DNA of 64,000 nt from Amyloporia xantha (GCA_036971615.1 JAYKKR010000021.1:1-64000), one strand, 5' to 3'; shown: positions 1 to 12,284, counted from the first letter of the stretch. Notes: generated by a model not told the origin, from the sequence alone. Program-made: numbers and translations.

Positions 1-243
1 TCACAACTCTGGGAGCATTCGATTCCAGATGGTCGGCCAAAAACTGGTACACCCTTGTGAGCAACTCCGCAGGGGATGTGGGCAGTCTGGTGTAGTCAGA
101 CGGGGGATATATGCTCTTCCTGGACAGAAACTTTATTACACGCGATCTGATTAGTATATTGATAAAAGCTCTACTCTATAGCATAAGACGGATAATGAGT
201 ACAATATTTCTTCTAGTGCCGCATATTGCATCCAACAGGGAAA

Positions 244-1505
244 TCAAATCCGTGCCATCTGCTGGAATGCCTCCTTAGAGGGAGCCGATGGGGGAGACGT
301 ATGTTGGTTCGCAGCAAGTCCGCGCAAGTATTCTAGAATTGAGGAAGAAGTGCGTGGATGAAGGAATGGACGACTGGTTCCATGCGACTCAATAAGCATG
401 CGGTGAGCATAGTCACGACAGCTAAATTGAACAGTGAACACCTTGACCAATCGGCTATCAACGAGGGTTTCCAAGCGGCGCATGATTGTTCCGATGGTCA
501 GGAATCGCTGGACGTAACTGTTTACACATATTAAAACGTGACAAAGCAGAGTGGATACCAAGAGCAACACCTGCGGCTCACGAACTTCGGCATCCGTCCC
601 TGTCAAAACAATTTACTACTCTTTAAGCTTCCTTTGGAAGTATCCCTGAGCACAAACGTTTCTGTCAGCAGTATCCCAGATATGCAGAGGAGACGACAAT
701 CCGCTAAGTGATAGTCTTAGCGATCGAAGCAACTCTGACGGAGTAATATAAAGGAGCTGAACCCCAGGCTCTTGAAGAGGTGGCCGGACACTGCGAACAC
801 TGAATTGAGTTGAATTCTTCATATAAGAACACCAATGTACTAACTGGTACCGGACTGAGCCGAGGACTTGACTATTCTGCGCAGAGAGGAATGGGGAGGA
901 TGAAACGCCATGCTTGAAGCCCTTATAGAGCGTGTCCCAAGACATGATATGAGCCTAAGCACCAAGGACAATCCATTACTATAATTATATGTTCTCTGAA
1001 TACTTCCCTACCGAATCTGAGACCCTTCGTGAGACAAGCTGCTCCCACAAATGATCGTCTGCAAGTGGCGGGGTTTGAGCAATGGCCTGTATATCATACA
1101 TCGGTTTCTTGGAGTTTATTGGATGGGGGTAATTTATGGAACCTCGGTCATAAGAGTCGGGTAAGAACTTCAATGTGTCCATGATAGGATTTTGAGGTTT
1201 GTCTTGTAGTCGGGGCACCAAGAACCCAGACCTCACATCAGGAAGTGGATCCACGGACGCAACGATGCTTTCCAGAGACATCAGAGGAGGAAAAGTTTGG
1301 GCCATGTTCGTCAACAATGACCACTCTGGTATATTGGCGCTGTAGACTCGGATTCGGAGGAGAAAGTGGATCCCGATAGCCTGAGTAGATCAGCTGGGAG
1401 GATCTCACAGGGTGACTGTATTCTTTGCACATACACGCCTAAAATTTTCAGACAAACTTGATGAACGCCTATGGACTCTTTGAGTATGATTTCATGAACC
1501 AGCAA
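244..1505 (-). CDS. Unrecognised multi-exon gene, probably partial
   Basis: Three stretches open on the minus strand look like consecutive exons: about 1350-985, 945-616 and 606-244. The first contains the phrases VYSANIPEWSLL and DPLPDVRSGFLVP. The second begins SWDTLYKGFKHG, and the third ends near SSILEYLRGLAANQ. They lack low-complexity sequence and have balanced composition, which argues for real coding sequence, but I recognise no family. No start codon could be fixed; the 5' end probably lies near 1500, with a promoter shared with the divergent Dbf4 gene at 1773. The gene may continue past the window edge at position 1. Exon junctions were not resolved, so the span is a guess. Confidence 0.35.
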
Positions 1506-1772
1506 CTGAGCGTTGGCGAGAGATTGGGAGGAGGAACGAGGTCGCGTCGCGTGCTGTCACATGGCAGTGTCACAGGCGCGTCCATCACGAGCGCGTTTGT
1601 TTATTTGCGCTGATGAACCTGTCACGCGTTCTCTCCTCACTGTCCATCGACCGCCAAAAGGTGACGCTTCCTGTTCCTTTCGCTCTCCCTCTCCGGTAGA
1701 GTGTCGGTGTTTCTTGTATATACTCTGGCAATAGCAACTGTTCACCTTCTGACAGCGCTACCTCCATCACCC

Positions 1773-3799
1773 ATGGCTACCCTTGCTCGCAATCCGCTGT
1801 CCATGCGGCCTCATGCACAACACCAGTCCCTAGCCATCTCGCCTTACTTGTCGACTACCAGGAAGCCAGTTGCCACTAAACGCGCCCACTCACCGGAGCC
1901 AACACGGGATGGTGATACCCCGCAAAGCAGTAAACGTTTCAAGCCTGTGGCTGAATCACCTGGCCCCAGCACCCATCGCGAGGAGCTCAAAAGGGAGCAG
2001 AGAGAACGGAAGCGCGCGGAGCGCGAGCAAGAGTTCAGAACGAAGTACAGGCGTGCATTTCCCAACTGGGTGTTCTATTTCGACTTGGACAACCCAAACT
2101 CGGATATCGGGTCTATCAGGGATAAATTGGAGAAGCGAGTCCTTCATATGGGCGCGGTATGTCCTTGCATGTCTTGCGATTTGGATTGTGGTACTAAGCT
2201 GAAATGTGTGAACTACGTTGTATTACAATGTTGACCTCCAGCGTGTTGAGGACTTCTTCTCCAAGGATATTACTCATCTCATCACTCTGGATGCTGAAGA
2301 GGCGGATAAGGAAAATAACACTCAGACTACCCTACCCGTTTACCCTGGGTCTTTACTCGGTAGCCCAATCAGGCTCAAGGGGCGGTAAGAAATGGTTCTC
2401 GCTAGTGCCGACCAAGTTGACTCAGTCTTTTGAGGCAGGGGTGTGAACGACGCGCCTGTGACAGCATCCGACCATCTGGTGAAGAAAGCTACTACCTTCG
2501 GTATCAAAGTATGGAGCGTCGCAAAGCTCGATAATGTTCTCGATCGATGTCATGTCCCCACGACTTTTGATACCGCAGCGACGCCTTCACACTCCGGTGC
2601 TTCAGCGTCGAAAACACGGATCCTCTATCGCTTGCTTGAAGATGAGCGTGTTCACGGAACCACTACCGAACGTGATCCCACCCAGAAACGTCACGATTAT
2701 ACCTATTTCTCCAAAGGATGTTACTTCGTGCTCGTCGAGGATATGCGACAGGAACTGGCAACTATCGCTGCCCTGGAGTATCCAGTCACCAAAGGTCGCG
2801 ATGGGAGAGAGAGACCTTCGTGGCCTGTCCTGTATTGTCACCCCAGCGCAAGGGGCCCCTTCGTTCCATATGACGAGAATGAGGAGCGGCGGCGCGAAAG
2901 GGCGGATAGGTTAGAATTGGAGAGAGAGCAGGAGCAAGAAAGACGGAAAGCGAAATTCAAGGAGCAAGAACGTCGTAGAAGGACACGGGCTCTACAACAG
3001 GCGAAGCAGCACGATTTACGGCGGACGGTGTCAATGAACAACCTGGATCGTGGAACCAGTTATCCTGATCAAGGCTTAGGAGGTTTCGTGGACCTTGACG
3101 CGGACACTGGCGATTTGGAGTCTGCAAATGCCTCAGGGTATCTTGCATCGGGTGCCTATATGGCTGCTTCTGGGAACAGCGTTGGGATCACCTCCACCGT
3201 TGGAACCACCTCGACCGCGAGCTTTCCTTTCAGGAGTCTGCAGCTGCCTGTTGGCCTTAGAGGAAGATTGCAACAGCAAGTCGTAACATCGCGAAAGTTC
3301 GCCAATGGTAACGAGAGCAAGGAAAACAGGATGGGCCCTCCCTCACCATTCCTAACAGACATGCGCTACGTAAGAGCCGGAGTACGAACACGATGCGGCT
3401 ACCTCGTCGTGAGGAAGGAGTAAAACCCGGGTACTGTGAGAGCTGCAGGGTGAAATTTGACGATTTTATCCAGTAAGTCCCTTTTCCCGAGCTGCATACT
3501 ACGACGTGATGGCTGACCATACTTCATTTGTCTATCAGCACATTGAAAGCCGCAAACACCGAAAATTTGCTGTGGACGACTCGAACTTCGTCCAGCTGGA
3601 CTATGTGTTGTCACGAGTCAAACGTCGTACGCTGGAAGAGGTTGAAGCGGAGAAGAGGATGTGGACCGCACGCTATACCAGCGGTGCCAGCGATGCAGAT
3701 GACATCTTTGATGATGACGCAACGATGTTGCCGTCTCACGATCGAATGCCTGAAGACGATGTGCGATGGGACGATTGGGTTGACGCCGATGAGTTGTAA
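1773..3799 (+). CDS. DBF4: Dbf4/Dfp1-type regulatory subunit of Cdc7 (DDK) kinase
   Basis: This protein activates Cdc7 kinase at replication origins in the nucleus. All three Dbf4 landmarks are visible. Exon 1 (1773-2156) ends in the N-motif/BRCT-like segment FPNWVFYFDL, continued by VEDFFSKDITHLI in exon 2 (2242-2384). Exon 3 (2439-3369) carries the M-motif region. Exon 4 (from 3414) begins the C-motif zinc finger with KPGYCESCRVKF, and exon 5 (from 3539) completes it with HIESRKHRKFA, giving Cys-x2-Cys and His-x5-His. A charged coiled segment (ERRRERADRLELERE) precedes the finger. The start was chosen at 1773 because it gives a normal N-terminus and an in-frame exon 1. The junction between exons 4 and 5 cannot be joined in frame with a canonical GT-AG intron (see findings). 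The family call is very secure from the zinc finger. Confidence 0.9.
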
Positions 3800-4150
3800 A
3801 GTATACTATATTCGTTTCTGCTTATTATTCTCTTCCTTGGATCTCCTCGCCGCACTGCCTCCCATCATCATTCACCCTCACGATACAATATGTTTACGTT
3901 TTACCTCATTCATATGGCCCTACACATACATGGATTTCCGTCTCCCCTTCACTGTACCAGTATACATCATGTAGAGCCCTCGATGCGATGCATTGAAATT
4001 TCCGCACATACAATACATAGCTGGATTTGCGAAGTGTCACATATGATTCGTCCCAAATAATCGTACTGTGCAAATACATTTACAACAAATGATATCTCCA
4101 TGAAAGCGCAACAACGGGTATATTGGTCAAATATTGATGACGAGGCCTTA
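3800..4150. other. Convergent 3' intergenic region
   Basis: This 351-bp stretch lies between the stop codons of the Dbf4 gene (+) and the secreted-protein gene (-). It is AT-rich and holds the two 3' untranslated regions. I see no further gene, repeat or RNA in it. Confidence 0.6.
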
Positions 4151-5250
4151 TCACTGGACAGTGACAGTCAACAAGGTCACAATTCCGTCTACGGCGATAC
4201 CTTCAATTGACAAGTTACAAATGAGCCATGCAGGATGTTGATTGCATAAGAACGCGCTTACCATGGTTAATGCCGGCACTGCCTGCTGGCATCAGGCCGG
4301 TAATGTTCTGCGCCACAGTGCTGTATGTCACGCCTCCGTAGCTCGTCGTGCCAATGGCGGCCGAGACAAGCTCGTTTCTGTGACAGGGAAAAATGAGATA
4401 TTTACGATTACCGAACTTTTATATAAACCGACTTACCGCCCAATGTCGTAACCGTCCGGGACAATATCATGACCATCCTCGAGGTCTTCCTCCTTCGATA
4501 CTCTAAAATAATTACATTCAGAATGGCGTCAGAGGAATTGTCGTCTTTGAAGCAGAGCTTGTAAGACTGACGCCAGGAACAGTGCGCCGCTATCAGCATC
4601 AGGACCGTTCTGTATGTACACCCTGTGAAATCAATGACGTCAGAAATTGGCGGACACAATGAGTGGCATTCTCAGGCTATCAAGCATACGAATACTATTC
4701 GACTTGCCTGAAATGATTGCCTCCGATGAGAGATTCAAGGCAAGTCCCGACTGAGGCATCGCCGTAGTCCCAGCGTAATTCGATGGTCTGGTTTACCCAG
4801 CCATGGCCATCGCCCAGGTTTGCGCTCTGAGGGGCACCGAGATGGATATCAAGGCATTCTTCCGAGCTGTGAGATATCAATCAACATTGGAAGAACATGA
4901 TTGCATCGCGGGATAATAGATCTGTATGTAGAGAAAGTGACACGCACAATCCAATGGCACGGGCGAAGTTGATAATTCCAGACTCGCTGAGTACCTCGGA
5001 GGAGCTTAGTCCTGATACGATAACCTGGCATGGAGTGAGCTCATAGACTCTGACCCGTACGAGATGATATTGCTAAGTCCCTCACGTTCAATGGCTCGCC
5101 ATAACCGTCCCCCGCATTGTCGAGCATGGAGCCTCCACCTGCGGTAGGGTCATAATAAGGAACAGCTCGTTTCTTGGCTGCATTGACAACCAAGCCTGCG
5201 AAGGCAGGTGATGCAAGAAAAGCGGCGCCGAGGAGTCCAAGGACGAACAT
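4151..5250 (-). CDS. Small secreted protein of a basidiomycete family
   Basis: The product starts with a clear signal peptide (MFVLGLLGAAFLASPAFA) at 5250 and is probably extracellular. Following exons read VIVSGLSSSEVLSESG, then a conserved block with NLGDGHGWVNQTIEL and GTCLESLIGGNHFR, then EDGHDIVPDGYDIGR, and a last block ending INHG spliced to IAVDGIVTLLTVTVQ with the stop at 4151. The final junction uses a GT donor just after the INHG codons and an AG before ATCGCC. I recognise this architecture (GDGHGWVNQT, GGNHFRYW-like and SSTxxTTSFGG-like blocks) from uncharacterised secreted proteins common in mushroom genomes. No enzymatic motif is visible, so no activity is assigned. The middle exons around 4400-4640 were not fully resolved. 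Confidence 0.7.
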
Positions 5251-7080
5251 GATAGGGAGGATTATGAAGGGTGAGCGGTTGCTTAGGGAAGGGCGTACCT
5301 AGGCGATGCCATTTTATACACGACCGGAACGCGATCGAGAGAAATAGAACGAGGAACGTCAGTCGCCGTTGCAGAGAAGACAGTCTTCACATGGGGTGCT
5401 TAGGAAGGAGACACTGTATATTAGCACGTTTGTCAAATAAAAGTAGAATGTGCGATATTTTGAGAGCAAACACCATGTGGGAATTGCCCAAGAGGGATTC
5501 GAGGAAGTGCTTCCGTCTCGTTTCCCATCCAGGTCCTCATGGACATCCAGGGGGAAGTGCAGACGCCGGAGGTCTTCATCTTAGATACGCGCATCAGCCT
5601 CCACGCACCGACATCTATAAGCGTCAGATTCAACTGTCATGGCAGGCTTTCGGGCGGAGAGCACGCCATGGTGCATCCGAGTATCATCAGCTGAACGTCG
5701 CTTCGTGCACGTTCCTCCCTCTGTCGGACCACGTTCATCCATGCCAGAGAATCGCCTCAAATCGCCCACTTGAGCGGCAGACAGGTCACGTAAATCAAGA
5801 TCACAAAGCACCGTGTGGCGTGGGGCACACAGTGACTGATAACCACAGATCCATCAGTGGCATCTACTCCACCGTGTACAGTACATCGTGTAGAACCGAA
5901 AGCTAGCGGTGGACAGTGCATCAAGTGATCATACATATATTTGTAACGTTTAGATCTCCCACGGCGCCTGGAGGCCGAGGCTTGGGGTTTCTTTCGATTC
6001 TCCGCTCAATAGGAGAGAAGGAACCCTGAAAGTGTGACATTGCGACTCGCTATGTTGAGCGTGCGTGACGAGGGTAAATTGAGTCGTGGAATTGTGGAAA
6101 TAAAGGGGATAGATAGCGTCCAACCACGACTTGTATTTCGCCAATTGCCCGGGGCGTGTTCGGCATTCGCTTTAAATTGGCAAGGTGTGGAAACTTGAAC
6201 TTAAGATGGAATGGAAGAGAACCAGCCTCAGCAGTAGAACACTATAACTGACATATATGGAAGCCGTGCTTCCGGATACTGGTGATAAGCCCGCAGTAAG
6301 GCGAGAGGAAAGTAGCGGTGTGTTACTGGCAAGTAACTGGCGTCGAGAGGAAAGCAAGCGTTCACTGGGAGGCATTGCATAGGAACGGGCTGTGAGGCAA
6401 GAGAGAGCAGCTGGTCGGTGGGATAGGTGAACGTAGCAAATCTCAATTGGGCAACTAGGAATCCTCGGACATCTCCGAAGCGGACCTTCTCAAAAGTTAC
6501 GTGGATCAACTCAATGTTGCCATCGTTCGGAGGCTGCGTCGTAGTCACCCAAGTTCTACTACCCCTAGGCCTATTAGTTCGCTGTGCATGGCATAATCTG
6601 CCAAGTTCCTCTCCTAGTAAAGACGCACAGTGGCTCAGGAGGGAGGATAGGATTCTCATTTACGGTCAAACGCCATTCGAACCAGTTGCGTCCGCAGCGC
6701 TTCTCCGTGACCATCAGCGTCACAGTAACGCTTCGTAGTAGGTTCGTTTCACGTTTCGCCAAATTTGGTTTCTTGTCAGTACAAACCCACACGCCGTCGA
6801 CCGACCGACAAAGCAGCGCCGTAAGTCTCCTCACAACAATTTTTGTCTTCAATCTCGCTCATGGTCTTCCAGTACAGGACCGCACTTACCAGCAGTCTAT
6901 TTCTCCAGAGACACCAACTGCGCCCTCATCCGTTGAGCTTATCTCGTCCAGACTCATTGACCTCCACATATTCTATCTTCTCACTGTTATTGCATCCCAT
7001 CGGTTAGTCAATGTTATGCGTACATATTCTCATCATTTCTGTGCTCACCGGTCGCATATTACGCCTACTAGAAAAATACC
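5251..7080. other. Long intergenic region between divergent genes
   Basis: About 1.8 kb separates the secreted-protein start (5250, -) from the zinc-cluster regulator start (7081, +). It contains several open frames, the longest 211 codons at 5271-5906, but their composition is rich in Arg, His and Cys and shows no family motif. I treat the region as two promoters plus leader sequence. No repeats or structured RNA were noticed. Confidence 0.5.
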
Positions 7081-8714
7081 ATGACGGACTCACCTGACGG
7101 CACAGAGTCTGTGAATGACTCGGGTGACGACGGACAACTCACTATCAGGATTCCAAATCCAAAAGTGTACATGGCTCGTCAGTCGCAGTGGAAAGGTCGT
7201 CGAGGGAAGCCACGATGTGATCATTGCCGTTTGAATAATTTGAAGGTTCGTCTTATTCATTAGTCGGTCTGCACATGTCCTCATTTTAGTCCAGTGCGAT
7301 CGTGTATTGCCTACATGCAACCACTGCTCTTGGGCGAATGGACGAGAATGCAAATATACACCTCTACCCACCCCAGCTCACAGGGGCATTCCTAGGTGTG
7401 ATCGATGTCGGCTCAAGAATCTCAAGGTATGACTCCCATGTACAGCTAGCTTAAATTTTGTCTCCTCATTCTGGCGCTTTAGTGCGACAGGAATCTCCCA
7501 GTGTGCAACCATTGTGCAGAAGAAAGCGAAACCGAATGTAACTATACCCCCAAGAAGAGACATAAGGTTCCAACGGATCATGTTACTACCAAGGACAGAC
7601 CAGTGGCGCCTTACACCGCAAAGACGGCGTCTTTTCTTGTGTCTGACATGCCTGCCCAAGGAGAGGGTGAGGCAGATGAGGACTCACCCGATGGGCCCTC
7701 TGGCAGTCATGTCTTCGAGAGCGAAATTCGGACAGAGCCCCAAATCAAACAATATATGCCTCCTGGCTCCCCGCTGCCTTTCGACGGGGATGTACCGATG
7801 GATGCGGAAAGCGAGATGTTTCAGCAAGTAGGACCCGATGGTACGATCACGTGGGTTCGCAAAATTGCTTTACCTCCTCTGGCGTCCAAAGGCCTTTCGA
7901 ACGGTAGTGGACCCGCTTATAATCGACCATTTCTACTCGATCAAGGCATGATTGTCACCACGCCACATATTGACCCTTGGATGCATCCATCATTCACGCC
8001 TCTTCCTGATGCTGTCATCCAGACTCTTACCTCCGTGAACGCCATAGAGATGCCTGGTCGCCACGCATTCGATGAAGCACTTATGCGGTTTGTGGGAGGC
8101 CTATCTCCAGAACTTCGGGAGACAGCGACGTTTCCCCTGGACACATATGCCGAGATCGCACGTGCCATCTCAGAAGGACTCGTCTCCGCTTTATCTCCTC
8201 GATTACAGCTGTGGGCCACCTGTCACCATGCCCGGTCGGGTTCGCGGAGACATTATCTCATTCTGCTTCCACGCGATGCTTTCTACAAAATGAACAAAGC
8301 AGACGAAGAAAAAATGCGGGTCAGTTATATCGCACAAGTAGACGGTGAAAGCAAAGCTACCGATCCTGAGCCGTCTGGCGATAACCCACTAAATTCTCTG
8401 GAACCAAGCGCTGTTTTTGAACGAGTCCCCGTTCAGCCACAAATTTACGATATCCTGGTTTACTTACACAGAGGACACGGTACATCTTCCAGTATGCTCA
8501 TCGAAGCGAGACGAATGGGTATCGTGAGTGCAATTATCTTCGCTGATTTATTTATATTTTTTGATTGACGTCGTAATTTCAGGCCACGATAACCTGGCCG
8601 ATCGTGGAAACATTCCACAGGTTATGTCCGCTGTGCAAATTGCGTTCAAAGGTTCCCCCGCGTGTCGCAACAGAAGATGAGCCAGGATTCCGACAGCAAG
8701 TTCCGAAGCGATGA
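7081..8714 (+). CDS. Transcription-factor-like protein with two tandem Zn2Cys6 clusters
   Basis: Four exons (7081-7245, 7295-7426, 7483-8523, 8583-8714) join in frame into about 489 residues. Two fungal binuclear zinc clusters follow each other directly. Cluster one is CDHCRLNNLKCD...CNHC...C (Cys-x2-Cys-x6-Cys-x6-Cys-x2-Cys-x8-Cys), starting near residue 46. Cluster two starts about 40 residues later with CDRCRLKNLKCD and has the same spacing. Introns 1 and 2 both fall in phase 0 directly before the third cysteine of each cluster, so the clusters and an intron were probably duplicated together. The clusters are followed by an acidic Pro-rich linker and an uncharacterised C-terminal half. Zn2Cys6 proteins usually bind CGG-type sites in the nucleus; no target can be inferred here. 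The usual fungal middle-homology domain was not recognised. The C-terminus contains CPLCKLRSK. Confidence 0.8.
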
Positions 8715-9723
8715 ATTTATCTATGGCTACATATATTATATTCTCATTCAGAATTGGTTATTGTTCTCACAGCTTAGGCTACTGATGTGTGTCATATTGG
8801 GTTGGATCAGGACTGAATGTATCCTTGCCATATCTACTACCATGCTGGTATCTAGTTGTCCTTTGATAACAGAATGTAAAATATTGTTGTATAGCGCGCT
8901 GGTGTCAGTAAATAAATCTATCCACAAGGATATCTAGGATGCGCGACAGGAGCTGTGTGAATTGTACACGGACCGTTAGTTAACGACTGGCGTGGCATGT
9001 AGCGGTGAGTAAGCACAACTGCAGGGATGAGCGTCGCGCCCTGCTCCACAAGTTTCTGATTACTGAATAAACCATCAAGACTTGTGGATCAAAGTCCGCG
9101 ACCACAAATCTCCCGAAATTCCCCCAGATGCAAGATGTACGATACAAGAAAACATTGAAGCCATATGGACAACGCACGTCAAACTTGAAATAAGTCGCCA
9201 CTCGCAGTTATCTCATCTACCAAGCCTCGTTGATATAATCAAATCATCTACACAGCGCACTCGATGCTGGCACCGGTATGTTTTCCGCATTGCCTGGTTC
9301 GGATCTTAATTAGAATCATATTTGATAGGGCAAAGTAATTGCTGCTCACCTTAATAATTCTGGCACAGAACTTAGAGACGGCGCCAATTGTCAAATTATG
9401 TCGGTACTTGTATTTGATAGTAAATATATCCCGAGTTGTTGTCGGCTCTTCATCATTTGTGATCACTCAGAGCAATGAGCTGAAGCTTGGTGATGATGTC
9501 ATAAATATGGTAGTGATATATTATGTCTACGGTATGATCAGCCATGGATACATTCACAAGCAGTCGGTAGTGCAACATGGGGAAGAGATTAGTCTTCGGG
9601 GCATGAGAGAGGCGCGTCAAAGCGGATACTGCGTGTCTGCTAAAATCCTCTAATGAGCATTAGTCCGAATTATATAACACACAGTAGGACACACCAATAA
9701 ACAAGATGGAAACGTGGCTCCTT
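8715..9723. other. Convergent intergenic region, no gene recognised
   Basis: About 1 kb of AT-rich sequence lies between the regulator gene (+) and the decarboxylase gene (-). Short open frames occur on both strands, such as 9339-9653 (+), but none has protein-like composition or a recognisable motif. I see nothing else here. Confidence 0.5.
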
Positions 9724-11302
9724 TTATGGACGTAATTCAAAAGTCGCGAATGCGAGATCGTATCCGCCAAACTCGTAATTAATTTTATCTGTACGCTTGT
9801 ACACGCCATTGAAGTTACCAGCACGGGCAGCGTCTGTCGTCACCGCCGCGCTAAATCTGCTGCATGGCATCGCCAGAGCGGCCTTGAACGCCCGCTGTGC
9901 GGCCTCCACAGCGCTCTCGCCATCCTCCTCTTCGGCGTTGTTATTATCCTCGCTTGAGATGAACAGCGTGAGCGTCAGCCGGCCAGGCTGGAAGATGTTG
10001 ACGACCCGCCGGATGAGCGTCTTGAGGTCGGGAATACTTTTGGCTTGCTCGGTGGGAAGAGTAGGAAGGGGGACGTTACATTCGAAGCTGGCATACGACC
10101 AACCTGTCTCAGGAGTAACGTGGATGGAATAGTACCCCTCCCCGCTACGGACTAGATCCGCACCAGCATCGTCGCGCCACTTGAGCAGAGCATTGCAGGA
10201 ATAGCCGCACGGCCGGAACGAGTATGCGTCGAGAGTCGTGACGTGAGGCGGGAAGAGGTCTGAAATCCCTACGGATGACGACAGCGCAATTGCTTCGTCG
10301 GATGGAGATTGCTGGGAGGTGTCAAATGAGTCATATATGAATGGGCTACAGGCCGAGGGAGATAGGTGGGTCATGAGGATTTCAATGGTGTAGTCTTGTG
10401 AGATCTCGTCCTGGGAGCCAGAAGGTTCTGGCTCTTCGGGACTGGCATCCTCGATGTCTTCTTCAGGGACGCCAGCGGCACGCTCAACAGGCGTGTTTGA
10501 CCTGGTGCCTCCGCTGGAACCGTCGTCCCCAGGGCTGGCCATGTATAGTAGCCAATGGTCCCCGTTCACCTTGCCTATGGTGTATGCAGCTCCGCCGGGG
10601 AATATCTGGTCGAGGAAGTCGATCTCTGCTTTCCAGTCTCTATGTGGGCCAAGCTGACGCTCAGGAAACATGAAAGCTTTTCTGGAGTAGAAGCAGCGAT
10701 AGACTGATGGTAGGGAGGCGTGCTCGCGTGCAATTTCCAAGATGCGCGGCACGCCGAGGAGGTTGAGCGTTGTCCCGCATGTCTTGAGTATGAGCCGGTG
10801 GGGAGAAATAAACAGAGAAGATTCACTGCATTGATGACGAATAATTAGCTATATTGCTCTGGTGGTTTACGGAGATACAAAATAGGATTGGATACTGATA
10901 TTAATTTAGTGTAATATTTCGATCACTCCATCAACAAGGCCTGGAGCACCGATGACTGAGGGCTGAATGATAGACTAGAGCAAATACAATGTAGAAACAA
11001 GCTTGGCTTGTGGACTGTGATCGTGTGCCTGGATATCGCACATTGACTGTGCAACGGACACCGGCAACTCACCTCAATAGATATGCGTCCATTTCCGTAC
11101 CTTCTACAACAGAGAGGATCTTGCACTTGACGATGTCCAACATGTCTGCCCAGACATCTCGAGGCACGCATCTTAGGCCAAATTTTCCATCGGTGGTGGA
11201 TGAGGCGCCTGGGACATCTGCGGGAGAGCGTTGGAACCAGATCTCGAGCAATTTCTCTGGGCCTTCGAAAGGGCCAGTTGGCTGGTCTTCATCGCTTGCC
11301 AT
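9724..11302 (-). CDS. SPE2: S-adenosylmethionine decarboxylase proenzyme
   Basis: The enzyme decarboxylates S-adenosylmethionine to supply aminopropyl groups for spermidine and spermine synthesis in the cytosol. Exon 1 (11302-11073) begins MASDEDQPTG and contains FEGPEKLLEIWF and the region CKILSVVEG. Exon 2 (10825-9724) contains SESSLFISPHRLILKTCGTT, then HRDWKAEIDFLDQIFPGG, FIYDSFD and the C-terminal CGYSCNALL and YSIHVTPETGWSYASFE blocks. The pyruvoyl-generating self-cleavage site is the Glu-Ser of LSESS. The start was taken at 11302 because family similarity begins immediately after it; an in-frame upstream ATG at 11530 would add an unsupported 76 residues. The product is 443 residues. 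The single intron is 247 nt, far longer than its neighbours, and it splits the serine codon just before the cleavage site. A low-complexity insert (about residues 190-240) separates the core blocks. Confidence 0.95.
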
Positions 11303-11598
11303 GGGGAGAACGGCTGTTGTGGTGCTATCTTGGTGGAGAGAGGAAGAGAGGGAGGAGGGGAATGTGGGATGCATGAAAGGGTATGGAGGGGAGGAGATGA
11401 AGGAGATTCCGCACGTGGTTCTTGCAAAGTCTGCGCGTGATCGATAGCAGGGACGATCGCTGCCGCACGTGCACAGTTCCGAGGCCGTGATCATGACGCG
11501 GAGGGTTCGGCCTTGCAATTGGGTGTACATACATAAAATACTGCGAGTGGATTGTTCGTCAGGCAGACCTCGCCCTTGACGATACAGCGCAACACCCT

Positions 11599-12284
11599 AT
11601 GGTCCGCAACATCATCTTACGCTTTCCTGTCATACGGGCCTTCATTCCCCGCATTGCTCAACCTATTTTACCCTCACTCGCTTTGCAGCCCGCTCACCGT
11701 CCATCTCGCTCACGGGAGCTTCTGGCCCGTCCAGAACACGCCTTTTCCACCACATCCCCGCTCGCCTTACCTCCACCCCTTCCCGTTCGCCCTCCCCAGA
11801 TGAACCAAAATCACCACGCCCACCTCCGGATGCCTCGCTTTCGGAGAAGCTTAAACACCTTATAAAAACTTATGGGTGGTATGCCCTCGGCGTGTACATC
11901 GTCCTCTCTGCAGCGGACTTCGCGGTCGCATTCGCTGGCATCAATCTTATTGGCGCTGAGCACGTCTCCCGCTTCACCGCCGCTGCAAAAGAACACATCA
12001 CTGCCGTCATTTACTCCAGGCCGCCAGAACCTGGACGAGAAGAGATGGAGAGCATGTCTTCGCATGCAAACTCAGGTGGACAGGAAGGTCTCTACGCAAT
12101 GCTAGTCCTGGCCTACACAGTACACAAAACGCTCTTCCTACCCTTAAGGGTAGGGCTGACAGCTACTTTTACTCCCCGACTGGTACGCTGGCTCGAGACG
12201 AGAGGGTGGGCTGGCGGGGCGGGAACGAAGCGTGCTGCTAAGGAGATGCGGGACAGAATGAGGAGTGGCAGAGATAAGGAGTGA
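11599..12284 (+). CDS. FAM210/DUF1279 mitochondrial membrane protein, frame disturbed
   Basis: The C-terminal part (from about 11835) carries the DUF1279 core, with LKHLIKTYGWYALG, then IVLSAADFAVAFAG and INLIGAEHV. This family comprises mitochondrial membrane proteins such as animal FAM210A/B. The N-terminus from the ATG at 11599 (MVRNIILRFPVIRAF) is basic and hydrophobic and looks like a mitochondrial presequence. The two parts lie in different frames: the presequence frame runs to 11865, while the core frame is open from upstream of 11640 but has no ATG. A switch is needed near 11770-11800. A weak intron (GT at 11729, AG at 11798-11799) would join them in phase, but a one-base indel in the C-rich stretch is equally possible. 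A second membrane segment lies near 12100-12170. The stop is at 12282-12284. Confidence 0.75.

Noticed and set aside
5271..5906. 211-codon open frame on the plus strand
   Set aside because: The composition is rich in Arg, His and Cys with no motif, and it lies in the promoter region of the secreted-protein gene. It looks like a chance frame.
11303..11530. Longer AdoMet decarboxylase from the in-frame ATG at 11530
   Set aside because: The extra residues have no family counterpart and lie in the leader region.
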